Shown here piece after piece: positions 1-7,150 of a DNA stretch of 10,000 bases (position 1 is its first letter; every line of letters starts with the position of its first letter). The position numbers and the translations under genes are program-made. Origin of the DNA: Actinidia chinensis (Eukaryota > Streptophyta > Magnoliopsida > Ericales > Actinidiaceae). The notes under the pieces were generated by a model, which saw only the letters and a list, made by a program, of their open reading frames with translations, was not told the DNA's origin and did not search any database. The stretch covers positions 15,262,734 to 15,272,733 of the forward strand of contig CM018903.1 in NCBI GenBank assembly GCA_009663005.1, in the 5' to 3' direction.

Positions 1-760
1 GGTACCAGGGATGCCTTGTGAATAGAGAAATTGAATTTTCCATTGAGGTTGCCGCCCGGAAACCCATCCAGTTTCTAAAACAACCATTACTGTATGGCTC
101 CTGCCAGAGTTGAAGGGTAAGACCCAGTTGCAAGAATTTCTAGACAAAGGTTTTATAAAACTGAAGTTCGTCGTAGTGGGAAGACCACCAGTTTATGGTG
201 TGAAGAAGAAAAGCGGCACGATGAAGATTAGTATGGACATACCGTGAGTTGAAAACAAACTTACAATTAAGAACAATAATCGTTACCAAGAATCGATGAT
301 TTATTGGACCCAACTCAAAGGGCTCAAATATTTTCAAAAATTGATTTGCGTCTGGATACATCAACTCAAGGTGAAGTCGGAGGATATTGAAAGATAGCTT
401 TTCGAACACGGTATATGGACACTATGAGTTTTAGTGATGCCATTTGGGATAAACCCATGCACTGCAGCATTTATGGATATGATGGAATCGGGATTTTCAG
501 AATTACTAGATGAGTTTGTGATTGTTTTCTTGACGACATCCTTATATATTCAAAGAGTCAGAATCAACATGCAGACCACTTGAGAATAGTGTTGCAGACA
601 TTGAAGGCCCAAGGTTGTAGCCAATTCAAGAAATATGAATTCTGGCGTGACAGTGTAGTATTTTGGGTGGCATATTATCAACAGAGAGGAATTTCAGTTG
701 ATACACAGAAGATTAAGGCAACGTGGATGGCCACAACCCAAGACACTGTTTGAGGTTCGG
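1..760 (+). pseudogene. Reverse transcriptase domain remnant
   Basis: The segment begins with the pre-RT reading REIEFSIEV (about 25-51). It continues with LQEFLDKGFI (about 127-156) and VKKKSGTMK (about 199-225), the usual VKKKDGTMR site with D changed to S. Motif A is FSKIDL, with the first catalytic Asp codon at 343-345. The next few residues (SGYHQLK in relatives) are split by small deletions around 350-362. Motif B reads VMPFG from 434 in an open frame that runs to 529. The catalytic double-Asp motif follows at 532-537 (GAC GAC, then ILIYSKS), but one base is missing just before it, at 530-531. The connection region WPQPKTLFEVRKLFG reads from about 726 in a different frame. In the family this domain makes cDNA in cytoplasmic particles. 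Here it is dead. Confidence 0.93.
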
Positions 761-899
761 AAGCTTTTTGGGGCTTGCAGGGTATACAGAAGGTTCGTTA
801 AGGAACTTCTCCAAAATGGTAGTGCCACTAACAGATTTGGAACTCGCAAGGGAGAACTATTGTTTTTAGATGAGAAACGGAGCAAGGCTTCAAAGCTGA

Positions 900-1320
900 A
901 AAGAGGCATTACGACAGCACGGGGTACTTGCATACCAGAGGGCACATGAGGGGGTTCTATCTAAAGTGATGCGTCACATTTAGGGACTGGGATGTGTTTG
1001 ATGCAAAAATGGGAGGTTTTGCGTATGCTTTCCAAGAAGTTGAAGCCACAGAGAAGAAATACCCTACTCACGATCTTGACGTTAGCAGCAGTCATCTTTG
1101 CTTTGAAAATATGGCAGCACTACTTGTAATGGGGTGAGATGTGAGGTTTACACTGACCACCAAAACTTGAAATATATTTACACACAAAAGGAGTTGAATC
1201 TCTGGAAACGGAGATGGTTGGAACTGATGAAAGACTACGATCTTGATATTCAATACCATTCGAAAACGGCAAATGTAGTAGTAGATGCTCTGAGTCAAAA
1301 AGCAACGGGAAAGCTGAATG
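900..1320 (+). pseudogene. RNase H domain remnant
   Basis: The first RNase H motif reads SDASHLGTG from 965, with the presumed catalytic Asp at 968-970; family members usually have SDASxxGLG. The middle part reads on to [11 protein letters not shown] up to about 1116, then hits a TAA at 1127-1129. A frame change leads into a second open stretch with [11 protein letters not shown] from about 1146, the conserved TDHxxL motif of plant gypsy RNase H. It continues with [17 protein letters not shown] and then ANVVVDALS, where relatives have A-D-A-L-S-R. The domain would degrade the RNA strand of the RNA:DNA hybrid during reverse transcription. The second half, to about 1310, is the best preserved part of the whole pol remnant. 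Confidence 0.92.
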
Positions 1321-1559
1321 TATTGATTACAGAACAACGGTGTTTACATAGAGAGATGGAAAAATTAGAGTTGGACGTGGTCATTATGAGAATAGAGGGT
1401 CTATGTGCAGCAATCATTGCGGAGCCAACAATTTTAGAGGAAATTAAACTGAGGCAAATGGAAGATCCCAAACTTAAAAAGATTCATGACAACCTTGCAA
1501 CACGAACCAATTTTCAAAGTCAAATGATTGATTGTGTTTTCAAATTCCAAAACAGAAAA

Positions 1560-2230
1560 TGCGTGCCGATTATTTATAATCTCAAGCGGCAGATAATGGA
1601 TGAGGACACCAATGAACAAAAGGGCAATTTATCCGAGGAGGGAATGATGAAGATGGAGCCGGATTTGAGAGAGATGTCCGGGTGGATAGGTATGAAGAGA
1701 GACATCAGGGGAATATGTCAAAAGATGCTTATGGTGTCAGCAGATTAAAACGGTACGCAGAAGCCACCAGGATTACTTTAACCATTGTCGGTATCAAAGT
1801 GGAAATGGGAGAAACACAATGGACTATGTTATCGAATTTTCTAGTAAGTGAAAAGTGATGAAAGGGAACAAACTCGGATTTAGGTCATCGTTGATCGTTT
1901 GACCAGACTTCACATTCATTCCAATTAGGAATACGCAAATTATGGATCAAATGGCAGTATCTACATAGAGGAGATTGTACGACTGCATTGGAGCTCCAGT
2001 GTATCAATTACGTAAGATCGGGATCCGAGATGTGATTGTATCAGATTTTGGCAATCATTACAAAGGCAATGCGGAACGAGGTGAATTGAGTACAGCTTGT
2101 CACCACAAACTGATGGACAGTCGGAGAGGAGTACAGACATTAGAGGATGCTAAGCCGGAATGGCAAGGGAATTCTAGGAAAGTTGGAGGAAACATCTGTT
2201 TTGGCAGAGTTCACTTATAACAATAAGCTA
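1560..2230 (+). pseudogene. Integrase remnant (damaged zinc finger plus D,D35E core)
   Basis: The N-terminal HHCC zinc finger is damaged. The C-x2-C half survives as C-L-W-C at 1726-1737, followed by QQIK, but I cannot find the paired histidines where they should be (about 1610-1640). The catalytic core starts with T-M-D-Y, Asp codon 1822-1824. The second Asp lies in DRDPR (codon 2016-2018) and the Glu in PQTDGQSER (codon 2124-2126). These two are in one frame and separated by exactly 35 residues, the spacing expected of the family. Two stops lie near them in that frame: TAA at 2013-2015, just before the second Asp, and TGA at 2082-2084, between it and the Glu. Further conserved text (LAEFTYNN-like) shows near 2200-2225 in another frame. 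Integrase would insert the cDNA into the chromosome; this copy cannot. Confidence 0.9.
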
Positions 2231-2529
2231 TCAGGTGAGTATCGGCAGCATCGTTTTGAGGCAGATATGCAGAAAGTGTAGATTACCATCGTGTTGACAC
2301 AGAGGTGGGAAAAACAGAGATTACATGGCCAAATTGTACTGGGAATGGAAACAACGGAGAAAATTAAGTTGTGATCAGGATCGATGAAAGTGGCACAAGA
2401 TCGATAGAAAGTGTACGCATGATAGAAGAGAATGGATTTTCAAGAAGGCGATTGGGTATTTTTGAAGATCTCTCCAATGAAAGGAGTTGTGAGCTTTGGG
2501 AAAGAAGGAAAGTAAATCTGGAAGGTATG

Positions 2530-2876
2530 TGCGGGACCATTTATAACATTTTGGGGAAGATAGGACCAGTGGCATATCGGCTTGCTTTGACACTAGAGTT
2601 TGCAAATAGTCTGATGTGTTTCACAGTATCGATGCTGAGGAAGCATGTTGCGGATCCAATTCATGTGTTACAAAAACCACCGGATAGTATTGCGAAAAAA
2701 AAACTTACAATATGAGGACCACGACCAGAGTGGAGAATCATGGATTCTAAGTAAAATAGCTTGAGGAATAAGTCTATTCCGTGGTCAAAGTCTGGTGGGA
2801 GAGAGAATCAAATGACAGCGGAAGCAACATGGGAGAAAGAGAGTGATAGCGACAAAAATACCCACATCTTTTGTGA
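2530..2876 (+). pseudogene. Integrase C-terminal tail and chromodomain-like remnant
   Basis: The segment reads ILGKIGPVAYRLAL from about 2548, then VSMLRKHVADPIHVLQK from about 2625. This is the conserved tail of plant chromovirus integrases. A chromodomain-like part follows: WRIMDSK from 2731, a stop at 2752-2754 from a small indel, then LRNKSIP in continuing frame. A TGA closes it at 2874-2876. In active chromoviruses this module is thought to steer insertion toward heterochromatin by contacting modified histones; that is family knowledge, not something shown here. The upstream stretch 2371-2550 is open but poorly conserved. Confidence 0.82.
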
Positions 2877-3010
2877 ACCTAGGTAACACTTTAAACTTAT
2901 ATTTTATTATCTATCAGTAGTAAAATGTTAGATAGACGAAGTCGAGCCATGGATAGGATTGAATAACGTATAGAGATGACGTAGACGTAGTTTGAGGACC
3001 AAACTTCCTA
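2877..3010 (+). other. Retrotransposon 3' untranslated stretch between pol stop and polypurine tract
   Basis: This is a non-coding spacer of about 130 bases between the end of pol and the polypurine tract, a normal arrangement for plant gypsy elements. No open frame or extra gene (such as an env-like ORF) is present. Confidence 0.7.
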
Positions 3011-3022
3011 AGGTGGGAAGGA
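3011..3022 (+). other. Polypurine tract (plus-strand primer site)
   Basis: The sequence aggtgggaagga is purine except for one T and directly abuts TGTAATAACCC, the LTR start. In LTR retrotransposons this RNase H-resistant purine run primes plus-strand DNA synthesis and marks the 5' edge of the 3' LTR. Its presence fixes the LTR boundary at 3023 and shows that the LTR belongs to the pol remnant upstream. Confidence 0.85.
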
Positions 3023-3261
3023 TGTAATAACCCAACCCTAATTAAATCTTTACTTTATTAGCAAAAATAGAATTGTTAAATAAATTTAAGCCTATTTAAT
3101 ATCAATTTGGAATTAAAAGCTGCAATAATTCATAAGGTTGGATTCAATTAAAGACAATGTAATATTAAACAAAATTGAAGGGGGTTGAAAAAAGTTGGTT
3201 TTTTTGGGGGTAATTAAATTAAATGGGTGTAGGGTGTAACTATCTTGTGTGTACGTGCTTG

Positions 3262-3273
3262 CATGCATGCATG
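3262..3273 (+). promoter_or_regulatory. CATGCATGCATG run (RY-type motif) in LTR U3, left arm
   Basis: Three tandem CATG units lie about 110 bases upstream of the TATA-like box. The right arm has two units (CATGCATG, 4852-4859), a one-unit difference. CATGCA is the RY motif bound by plant B3-domain seed regulators (ABI3, FUS3, LEC2). A role here is inference, because short CATG repeats also arise by slippage. Confidence 0.35.
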
Positions 3274-3384
3274 TATGGGTGGGTGTGCAAAATTGGCGTG
3301 ACCACTTAAAGGAGAGAGAACAAAGACTGCTGTGCACCGTGCATTTGTGAGTGTACATGTGGGTTAGGAGGTGTAGGTGCTATG

Positions 3385-3390
3385 TATAAG
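3385..3390 (+). promoter_or_regulatory. LTR TATA-like box (left arm)
   Basis: TATAAG sits about 360 bases into the LTR, just before a sharply conserved block and upstream of the purine-rich leader. This is where the U3/R boundary of a plant LTR is expected. The predicted transcription start would be about 25-30 bases downstream, near 3415. An imperfect TATA match supported mainly by position and conservation. Confidence 0.5.
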
Positions 3391-3619
3391 CATAATTACA
3401 AGCCTCAGCTTTCCTTATTTGCTGAACTCTCAGAAAACTTACACACCACAAAAGAAAGGAAAAAGAAGAGGGCGAATCCGAAATAATAGAAACAGAGAGT
3501 GAAAAATAGAAAGAGGAGGAAAAGGAGAAAGAGTAAGGGAGAACAAAGACCTGAAACACTCCGATTATGTAAACTCTATTTTCTTTTCTTTTCTTCTTTT
3601 ATGAACCCCCTTATTAACA

Positions 3620-4510
3620 AAACCTAACTTAAGGTCATCTGCCTCAGTCTCGCCCCACCTCGGTCTCAGTACCTGAAATGGTTACGTAAGTACGACTAGT
3701 CTAAACGTATGCCTAGTGTGAGTTAAGTTATATAATACAAATAGGTGTCCATGAAATTATAAAATATCATTCATTTTTAATCTAAATAATTTTATTTGCC
3801 CAATCCTTTTTCATTTCAATCATTGGCTCATCTAGCCAATTTACCTTGATCTCATATCAAGAATTCAAAATTATATTGATTGACACTTGCGACACATCAA
3901 CCCGTTCAACGAAAAAACAGTAATCAGGAAGGACCCTAACCATAAAGTATGGCATGATATTCACCCACGATCATCTGGTTATGATCCCACCCTATACATC
4001 ACTCTCGCTATATCTTTTCCCCTAGCGGTTGGGGCATCGTTCGAACTAGTGTGTCGTCTTAAATCACATTTTCACAGGTATAATATTTAAACATTATGGC
4101 ACATTTAAAAATATCGCATGCATTTATCAAACCAAAAATTATCATATTTCAATATTCAATCAACACTGCTTCATCATAAAATTCATTTTAAAGTAAGTTA
4201 AAATATAACAAGACTCACCGTATGCTCAGATGTTTTACACACGTGAGCTATCGTTCCATACTAATGGTCCTTGAACTCGGGGTCCTACGTTTAATAATTA
4301 AATCATTAGATTTAATATTCTAAAGTCTATAAATATATTTACCTTTTCCAAAATCTTAGTTAGAGAATATTGTAAATAATAAAGTTAAGTTATACAGGGG
4401 GTTCGATACTAATTAAGTTTAAAAAGCAGATCCGTATTTTATTTTAAGGTTTATGATAACTACAATAGTTAGGGTACTTGGATGGTTTAATCATGATAAA
4501 TATCCCATAT
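3620..4510 (-). mobile_element. Loop of the inverted repeat; probable remainder of the - strand LTR (R/U5)
   Basis: No gene is visible in this 890-base stretch. It sits between the inner ends of the two LTR arms and has no counterpart after the left arm's truncation point. Read on the - strand it continues directly from the right arm. It passes a stretch with GTTCGAACGATGCCCC and CCGCTAGGGG (about 4018-4048), a tract around GGTTGATGTGTCGCAAGTGTC, and ends in CATTTCAGGTACTGAGACCGAGG. I recall similar wording from long plant gypsy LTRs. A possible LTR end is the CA complement at 3640-3641, which would make an LTR of about 1.44 kb. No target-site duplication is evident. The short open frame at 3887-4090 is not protein-like. 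Confidence 0.45.
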
Positions 4511-4736
4511 GTAATAAGGGGTTCTAAAAGGAAAGAAAAGAAAAAGAAAATAGCAATTACCTAATCGGAGGGATTTCAGTCTTTGTTCTCCCTTCTCTCT
4601 CCTTTTCTCCTCTTTCTTATTCTTTTCCCTTCTCTGTTTCTATTATTTTCGTATCTCCCTCTCTCTTTTCCTTTCTTTGTGTGTGTAAGTTTTCTGAGAG
4701 TTCAGCAAATAAGGAAAGCTGAGGCTTGTAATTATG

Positions 4737-4742
4737 CTTATA
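4737..4742 (-). promoter_or_regulatory. LTR TATA-like box (right arm)
   Basis: This is the counterpart of the left-arm TATAAG, identical along with the following 56 bases. On the - strand it lies about 340 bases into the LTR. Transcription from it would run leftward, toward the left arm and the pol remnant. Confidence 0.5.
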
Positions 4743-4783
4743 CTAGCACCCTACACCTCCTACCCAATGTACACTCACACATG

Positions 4784-4789
4784 CACGTG
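4784..4789 (-). promoter_or_regulatory. G-box CACGTG in LTR U3, right arm
   Basis: CACGTG lies about 42 bases upstream of the right-arm TATA-like box, within a short alternating purine-pyrimidine stretch. It is the core site for plant bZIP and bHLH factors. The corresponding left-arm position reads gcaccgtgc, so one inserted base has destroyed the site there. Six-base matches are common by chance; the value of this one is its place next to the promoter. Confidence 0.35.
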
Positions 4790-5082
4790 CACATGCAGCC
4801 TTCTCCCTCTCCTTTAAGTGTCACGCCAACACACTTGCACACCCACCCATACATGCATGCAAGCACGTACACACACAAGCACAGACACCCCCACCATTTA
4901 ATTAAATTTTACCCTTTCAACCCCCTTCAATTTTTTTTTAATAATAAATTGTCTTTAATTGAATCCCAAAAACTTATGAATTATTCACTTTAATTCCAAA
5001 TGTATAAATAGCTTAAATTTAATTTTAACCATTTCTATTTTTGTAATAACCAGTAAAGTTAATTTAGGGTTGGGTTATTACA

Positions 5083-5820
5083 GGGTAAATTGGATTTTTT
5101 AAAAATTAATTGCAATTATAATTGATTAAAATTAACCCAATCAATAAAATAGTAACCCAAGTAATATGCGATGCAAGGAAGACACGAAAAAGATAAAAAC
5201 AAGGTATAAGAAAGTACACCAAAATTTACTGAGATTCAACCACAATGTGTGGTTTACGTCCTCCACAAGACCTATACAAAATCTTCTTCTACTATTGTAA
5301 TAAACAATTATAAGGTGGGGTGCTGATTTACCAAGTATTTAATTTACTTTTACACAAGAACTTCACTTAAGTTCTTCCAAGTGGTTTTGTCTAAGACCCA
5401 CTCAATCTTCCAAGTGTTTTTTTTTTCAAGCTATACTCAAACTTACAAGTATACAAGTGTATGAAGGTTATACAAGTGTAAAATAAGCTCTCTAACAAGA
5501 GTAGATAAGATTAGAATAACTCAATAAATGCTCACACTTGAGGACTAAAGGATTTTTTTGAGAGTAATGACTTTAAAGCTATTTAATGATCAATCAATAC
5601 AATAGGCTTGTGTATCTTGTTTATAAATGCATTTGAGCTTTGCATATATGGCTGAAGTAATCTGGTCCGTGGTGTTGTTGGGCTCAGTAAAATCGGATTT
5701 CAGAACATCGTTGTGTTCCAAATAACTAGCCGTTATGTGTTGACACCTTTTTATCATTGTGTCAACATCTTAAGCGTTTTTGGATTCATGTGGCAAACAT
5801 GAATCATCCTAGAAGTGAAT
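5083..5820. other. AT-rich non-coding stretch, no gene seen
   Basis: No open frame of note and no RNA gene. A segment at about 5213-5270 (gagattcaaccacaatgtgtggtttacgtcctcc) vaguely recalls text common in dispersed plant repeats, where a similar phrase precedes a tract about lines of ACGTCC. I cannot assign it to an element. Several near-repeats of ACAAGTGT/CAAGTGTAT occur around 5390-5480, with a T10 run near 5420. Confidence 0.4.
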
Positions 5821-6203
5821 TCTGACCGCAAGTGTAGGGTCGACGAAGTAGTTAAAAACTCGAAGTACGAAGATCGATCCTACAAGGAACGTGCAAAAGT
5901 GACAACAAGAAAACTAAAACACTATTAGCAATCGTACCCAAATCCTACTTATGCTCCAAAATTAAAAAATAAAATATGATTGTGGATTTTCTTTTGATGA
6001 GTTGAACTAAATTTAAATAAAACAAACAATAACAAAAAAAAACGATTTAACTTGATATTAAAAGGAACTCATATCGATCGATCCAATAACGAGTTTCTCG
6101 GGAATCTTCAATGAGGATATATACTCAAATCCTTCGACTCATTTGAGTCTTAGATTCGGAAAATTTAACTTGTAAAAGAAATATTCATTACTTACTTCCC
6201 CTT
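5821..6203. other. AT-rich stretch with repeat-like opening, no gene seen
   Basis: The opening at 5821-5885 (ctgaccgcaagtgtagggtcgacgaag ... gatcgatcctacaagg) resembles a phrase I have met in dispersed plant repeats: a CGCAAGTGTAxGGTCG start followed by a GATCGATCCxACAxGG end. Recognition is from memory and weak. The rest is AT-rich with no coding frame. Confidence 0.3.
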
Positions 6204-6393
6204 AAATAAATCTATTTGTTATGATCATGTTAGTGCATCATCGATCGCATTCACAAAGATGTTATTCGAACATAATAAGACTCCCAAGCTTTCGAAAGTA
6301 AATAAATCTGGTTGTTTTAATCATGTAGGATACATCGATCCGACTAACACGAATGTTTATCGAACATAATAGGACGTCCCAGTTTTCGAAAGT
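6204..6393 (+). repeat. Direct tandem duplication, two units of 96 and 94 bp
   Basis: Unit 1 is 6204-6299 and unit 2 is 6300-6393, exactly adjacent. Both begin AAATAAATCT and end TTTCGAAAGT or TTCGAAAGT. Both contain TCATGT...CATCGATC in the first half and CGAACATAATA-GAC-TCCCA in the second. The units have diverged at many positions, so the duplication is not recent. No coding frame crosses it. Confidence 0.75.
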
Positions 6394-6845
6394 TATATAG
6401 AATTGGTGAAACAAGGAAAAATAAAAATTAGAAAAATTAACGGTGAAAATATTTTACCTCTATTGTTCATCCTTGATTTACCGATTGACTTTCACAAATC
6501 GATTCCCAATAAAGAAAAGTAGCCATTCAGCTAGGGTAAACAAAATCTAAATATTGAATACATTCTAAATTAATACTTATCTACTTATGTAAAATAAGAA
6601 ATTGATTACTACAAAGCAGCCATTAAAACACTATGATTAAAGTTGACCAAAATTATAAATTAATTTAAAATAACCAAATTTTAATGTAAAAACTACAAAA
6701 AGTAATGAACAACTTTGAAAACTAAACTAAGGGGGCTAAGAAAAACCCTAAAACTCACGTCCCCCCTTCAAAGATATAAGGGATATTAGAGGCACTTCCA
6801 AATTCGAGTCCTAAACGGATTCGGAACCTTCCCAGGATCTCTTTG
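6394..6845. other. AT-rich non-coding stretch, no gene seen
   Basis: No open frame and no recognisable RNA. From about 6730 the composition shifts to a C-rich run (cccccc at 6761-6766) and a phrase ttcgagtcctaaacggattcggaacc (6802-6827), which leads into the TTCGAA motif cluster. It could be untranslated or LTR sequence of a retroelement, but I have no decisive mark. Confidence 0.3.
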
Positions 6846-6847
6846 GC

Positions 6848-7150
6848 TTTCGAACTCCCCTTCCTTCTCCAATGGAGCGTCGAACGCGCAGTACAATCTT
6901 CGACGTTTACTTCCTGGCGTGCGGATGCTCTAATCCTTCTTCATGGGAGCGGTCGAACGCTGTAGGCAAAAAAATAACTTTCACTCTCGCCTTTTCAAAC
7001 TGTAAGCACGGGCATCGAACGCTCTTCAGCATTTTTCTTCTGCATTCAGACGCTCAAATCTTCTAGTCAGGCGTTCGAACGTCTTCACAAAATTTCTAAA
7101 TTTCTCACAACGTTCGATGCTACTTTCTTTTTTCAATGGGGGGTTCGAAC
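6848..7150. repeat. Cluster of degenerate GCGTTCGAACGC-like palindromic motifs
   Basis: Variants of a TTCGAA-centred palindrome recur at about 6849-6857, 6877-6889 (GCGTCGAACGCGC), 6951-6960 (GGTCGAACGC), 7013-7022 (CATCGAACGC), 7071-7081 (GCGTTCGAACG), 7111-7119 (CGTTCGATG) and 7143-7150 (GTTCGAAC). Middle spacings are close to 60-70 bases. Between them lie CT-rich segments and related phrases (CTTCATGGGAGCGG, CTCCAATGGAGCG). This looks like a decayed minisatellite or the repeated untranslated part of a mobile element. The short open frame at 6872-7066 is a by-product, not a gene. Confidence 0.6.

Larger units (their letters stand above)
1..2876 (+). pseudogene. Decayed Ty3/gypsy chromovirus pol gene (RT-RNase H-integrase-chromodomain), 5' end outside window
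   Basis: This is the remnant of a retrotransposon polyprotein that would copy element RNA into DNA and insert it into the host genome. Fragments read in all three + frames and give, in order, reverse transcriptase, RNase H, integrase and a chromodomain-like tail. That order (integrase after RNase H) is diagnostic of Ty3/gypsy; in Ty1/copia the integrase comes first. The C-terminal motifs GPVAYRLAL and VSMLRKHVADP, and the LRNKSIP segment, match the Tekay/Del chromovirus branch as I know it. The end is set by a TGA at 2874-2876 after a Y-P-H-L-L reading. Frameshifts and in-frame stops occur every 50-200 bases, so no functional protein can be made. Gag and protease would lie upstream, outside the window. 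The longest surviving piece is an open frame from 1134 to 1748. The family call is firm; the clade call is from memory of motifs. Confidence 0.95.
3023..3619 (+). mobile_element. 3' LTR of the gypsy element, truncated (5' part only)
   Basis: It starts with TG right after the polypurine tract and opens with TGTAATAACCCAACCC. It contains U3-type sequence, a TATA-like box at 3385-3390, and a long purine-rich leader (about 3448-3550). Similarity with the inverted copy at 4511-5082 runs from the first base to about 3618 (CTTATTAAC) and then stops. No CA terminus is found there, so the right part of this LTR is missing. The arms differ by scattered substitutions and small indels; I judge them roughly 85% alike by eye, so the copies are old. 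Confidence 0.85.
3023..5082. repeat. Large inverted repeat: two LTR arms around an 890-bp loop
   Basis: The left arm is 3023-3619 and the right arm is 4511-5082 in opposite orientation. The outer ends are exact LTR termini (TG at 3023, CA at 5081-5082), so the repeat is symmetrical at its outer edges. The inner edges fall at an apparently arbitrary point of the LTR. Within the arms, 3385-3446 and 4681-4742 are perfect complements over 62 bases. Such a structure can extrude as a hairpin in DNA and would fold as RNA if transcribed across. Confidence 0.85.
4511..5082 (-). mobile_element. Inverted copy of the same LTR (5' part), TG terminus at 5082
   Basis: Read on the - strand from 5082, the sequence begins TGTAATAACCCAACCCTAA, like the + LTR at 3023. 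It follows that LTR, with small indels, to about 4511. Shared landmarks are the AATTGAAGGGGGTTGAAA block, the CATGCATG repeat, GTATGGGTGGGTGTGCAA, the 62-nt promoter block and the purine-rich leader. The base pairs beyond 5082 (gggtaaattgg) are not a polypurine tract complement, so this is not the 3' LTR of a second element. A solo LTR, or a 5' LTR whose body was lost, fits better. It probably continues leftward through the loop to about 3640. Confidence 0.85.

Noticed and set aside
694..945. Open - frame of 83 codons
   Set aside because: It is antisense to the reverse transcriptase connection region, whose + reading WPQPKTLFEVRKLFG is clearly the real one.
3590..3700. Primer-binding site complementary to a plant tRNA next to the right arm's LTR end
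   Set aside because: No sequence resembling the common initiator-Met tRNA primer site (TGGTATCAGAGC or its complement) is visible near the presumed LTR end.
3887..4090. Open + frame of 67 codons in the loop
   Set aside because: The loop reads as LTR sequence on the other strand, and the peptide has no recognisable feature.
4583..4993. Open + frame of 136 codons with hydrophobic start and H/T/P-rich middle
   Set aside because: It is the antisense of the LTR arm: the hydrophobic start is the complement of the purine-rich leader and the middle is the CA-rich U3 repeat.
5820..6400. MITE or other DNA transposon with terminal inverted repeats
   Set aside because: No matching inverted ends or flanking target duplications could be found by eye on either side of the repeat-like segment.
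6872..7066. Open + frame of 64 codons over the TTCGAA cluster
   Set aside because: The frame coincides with the non-coding repeat cluster and the repeats are not in phase with any peptide repeat.
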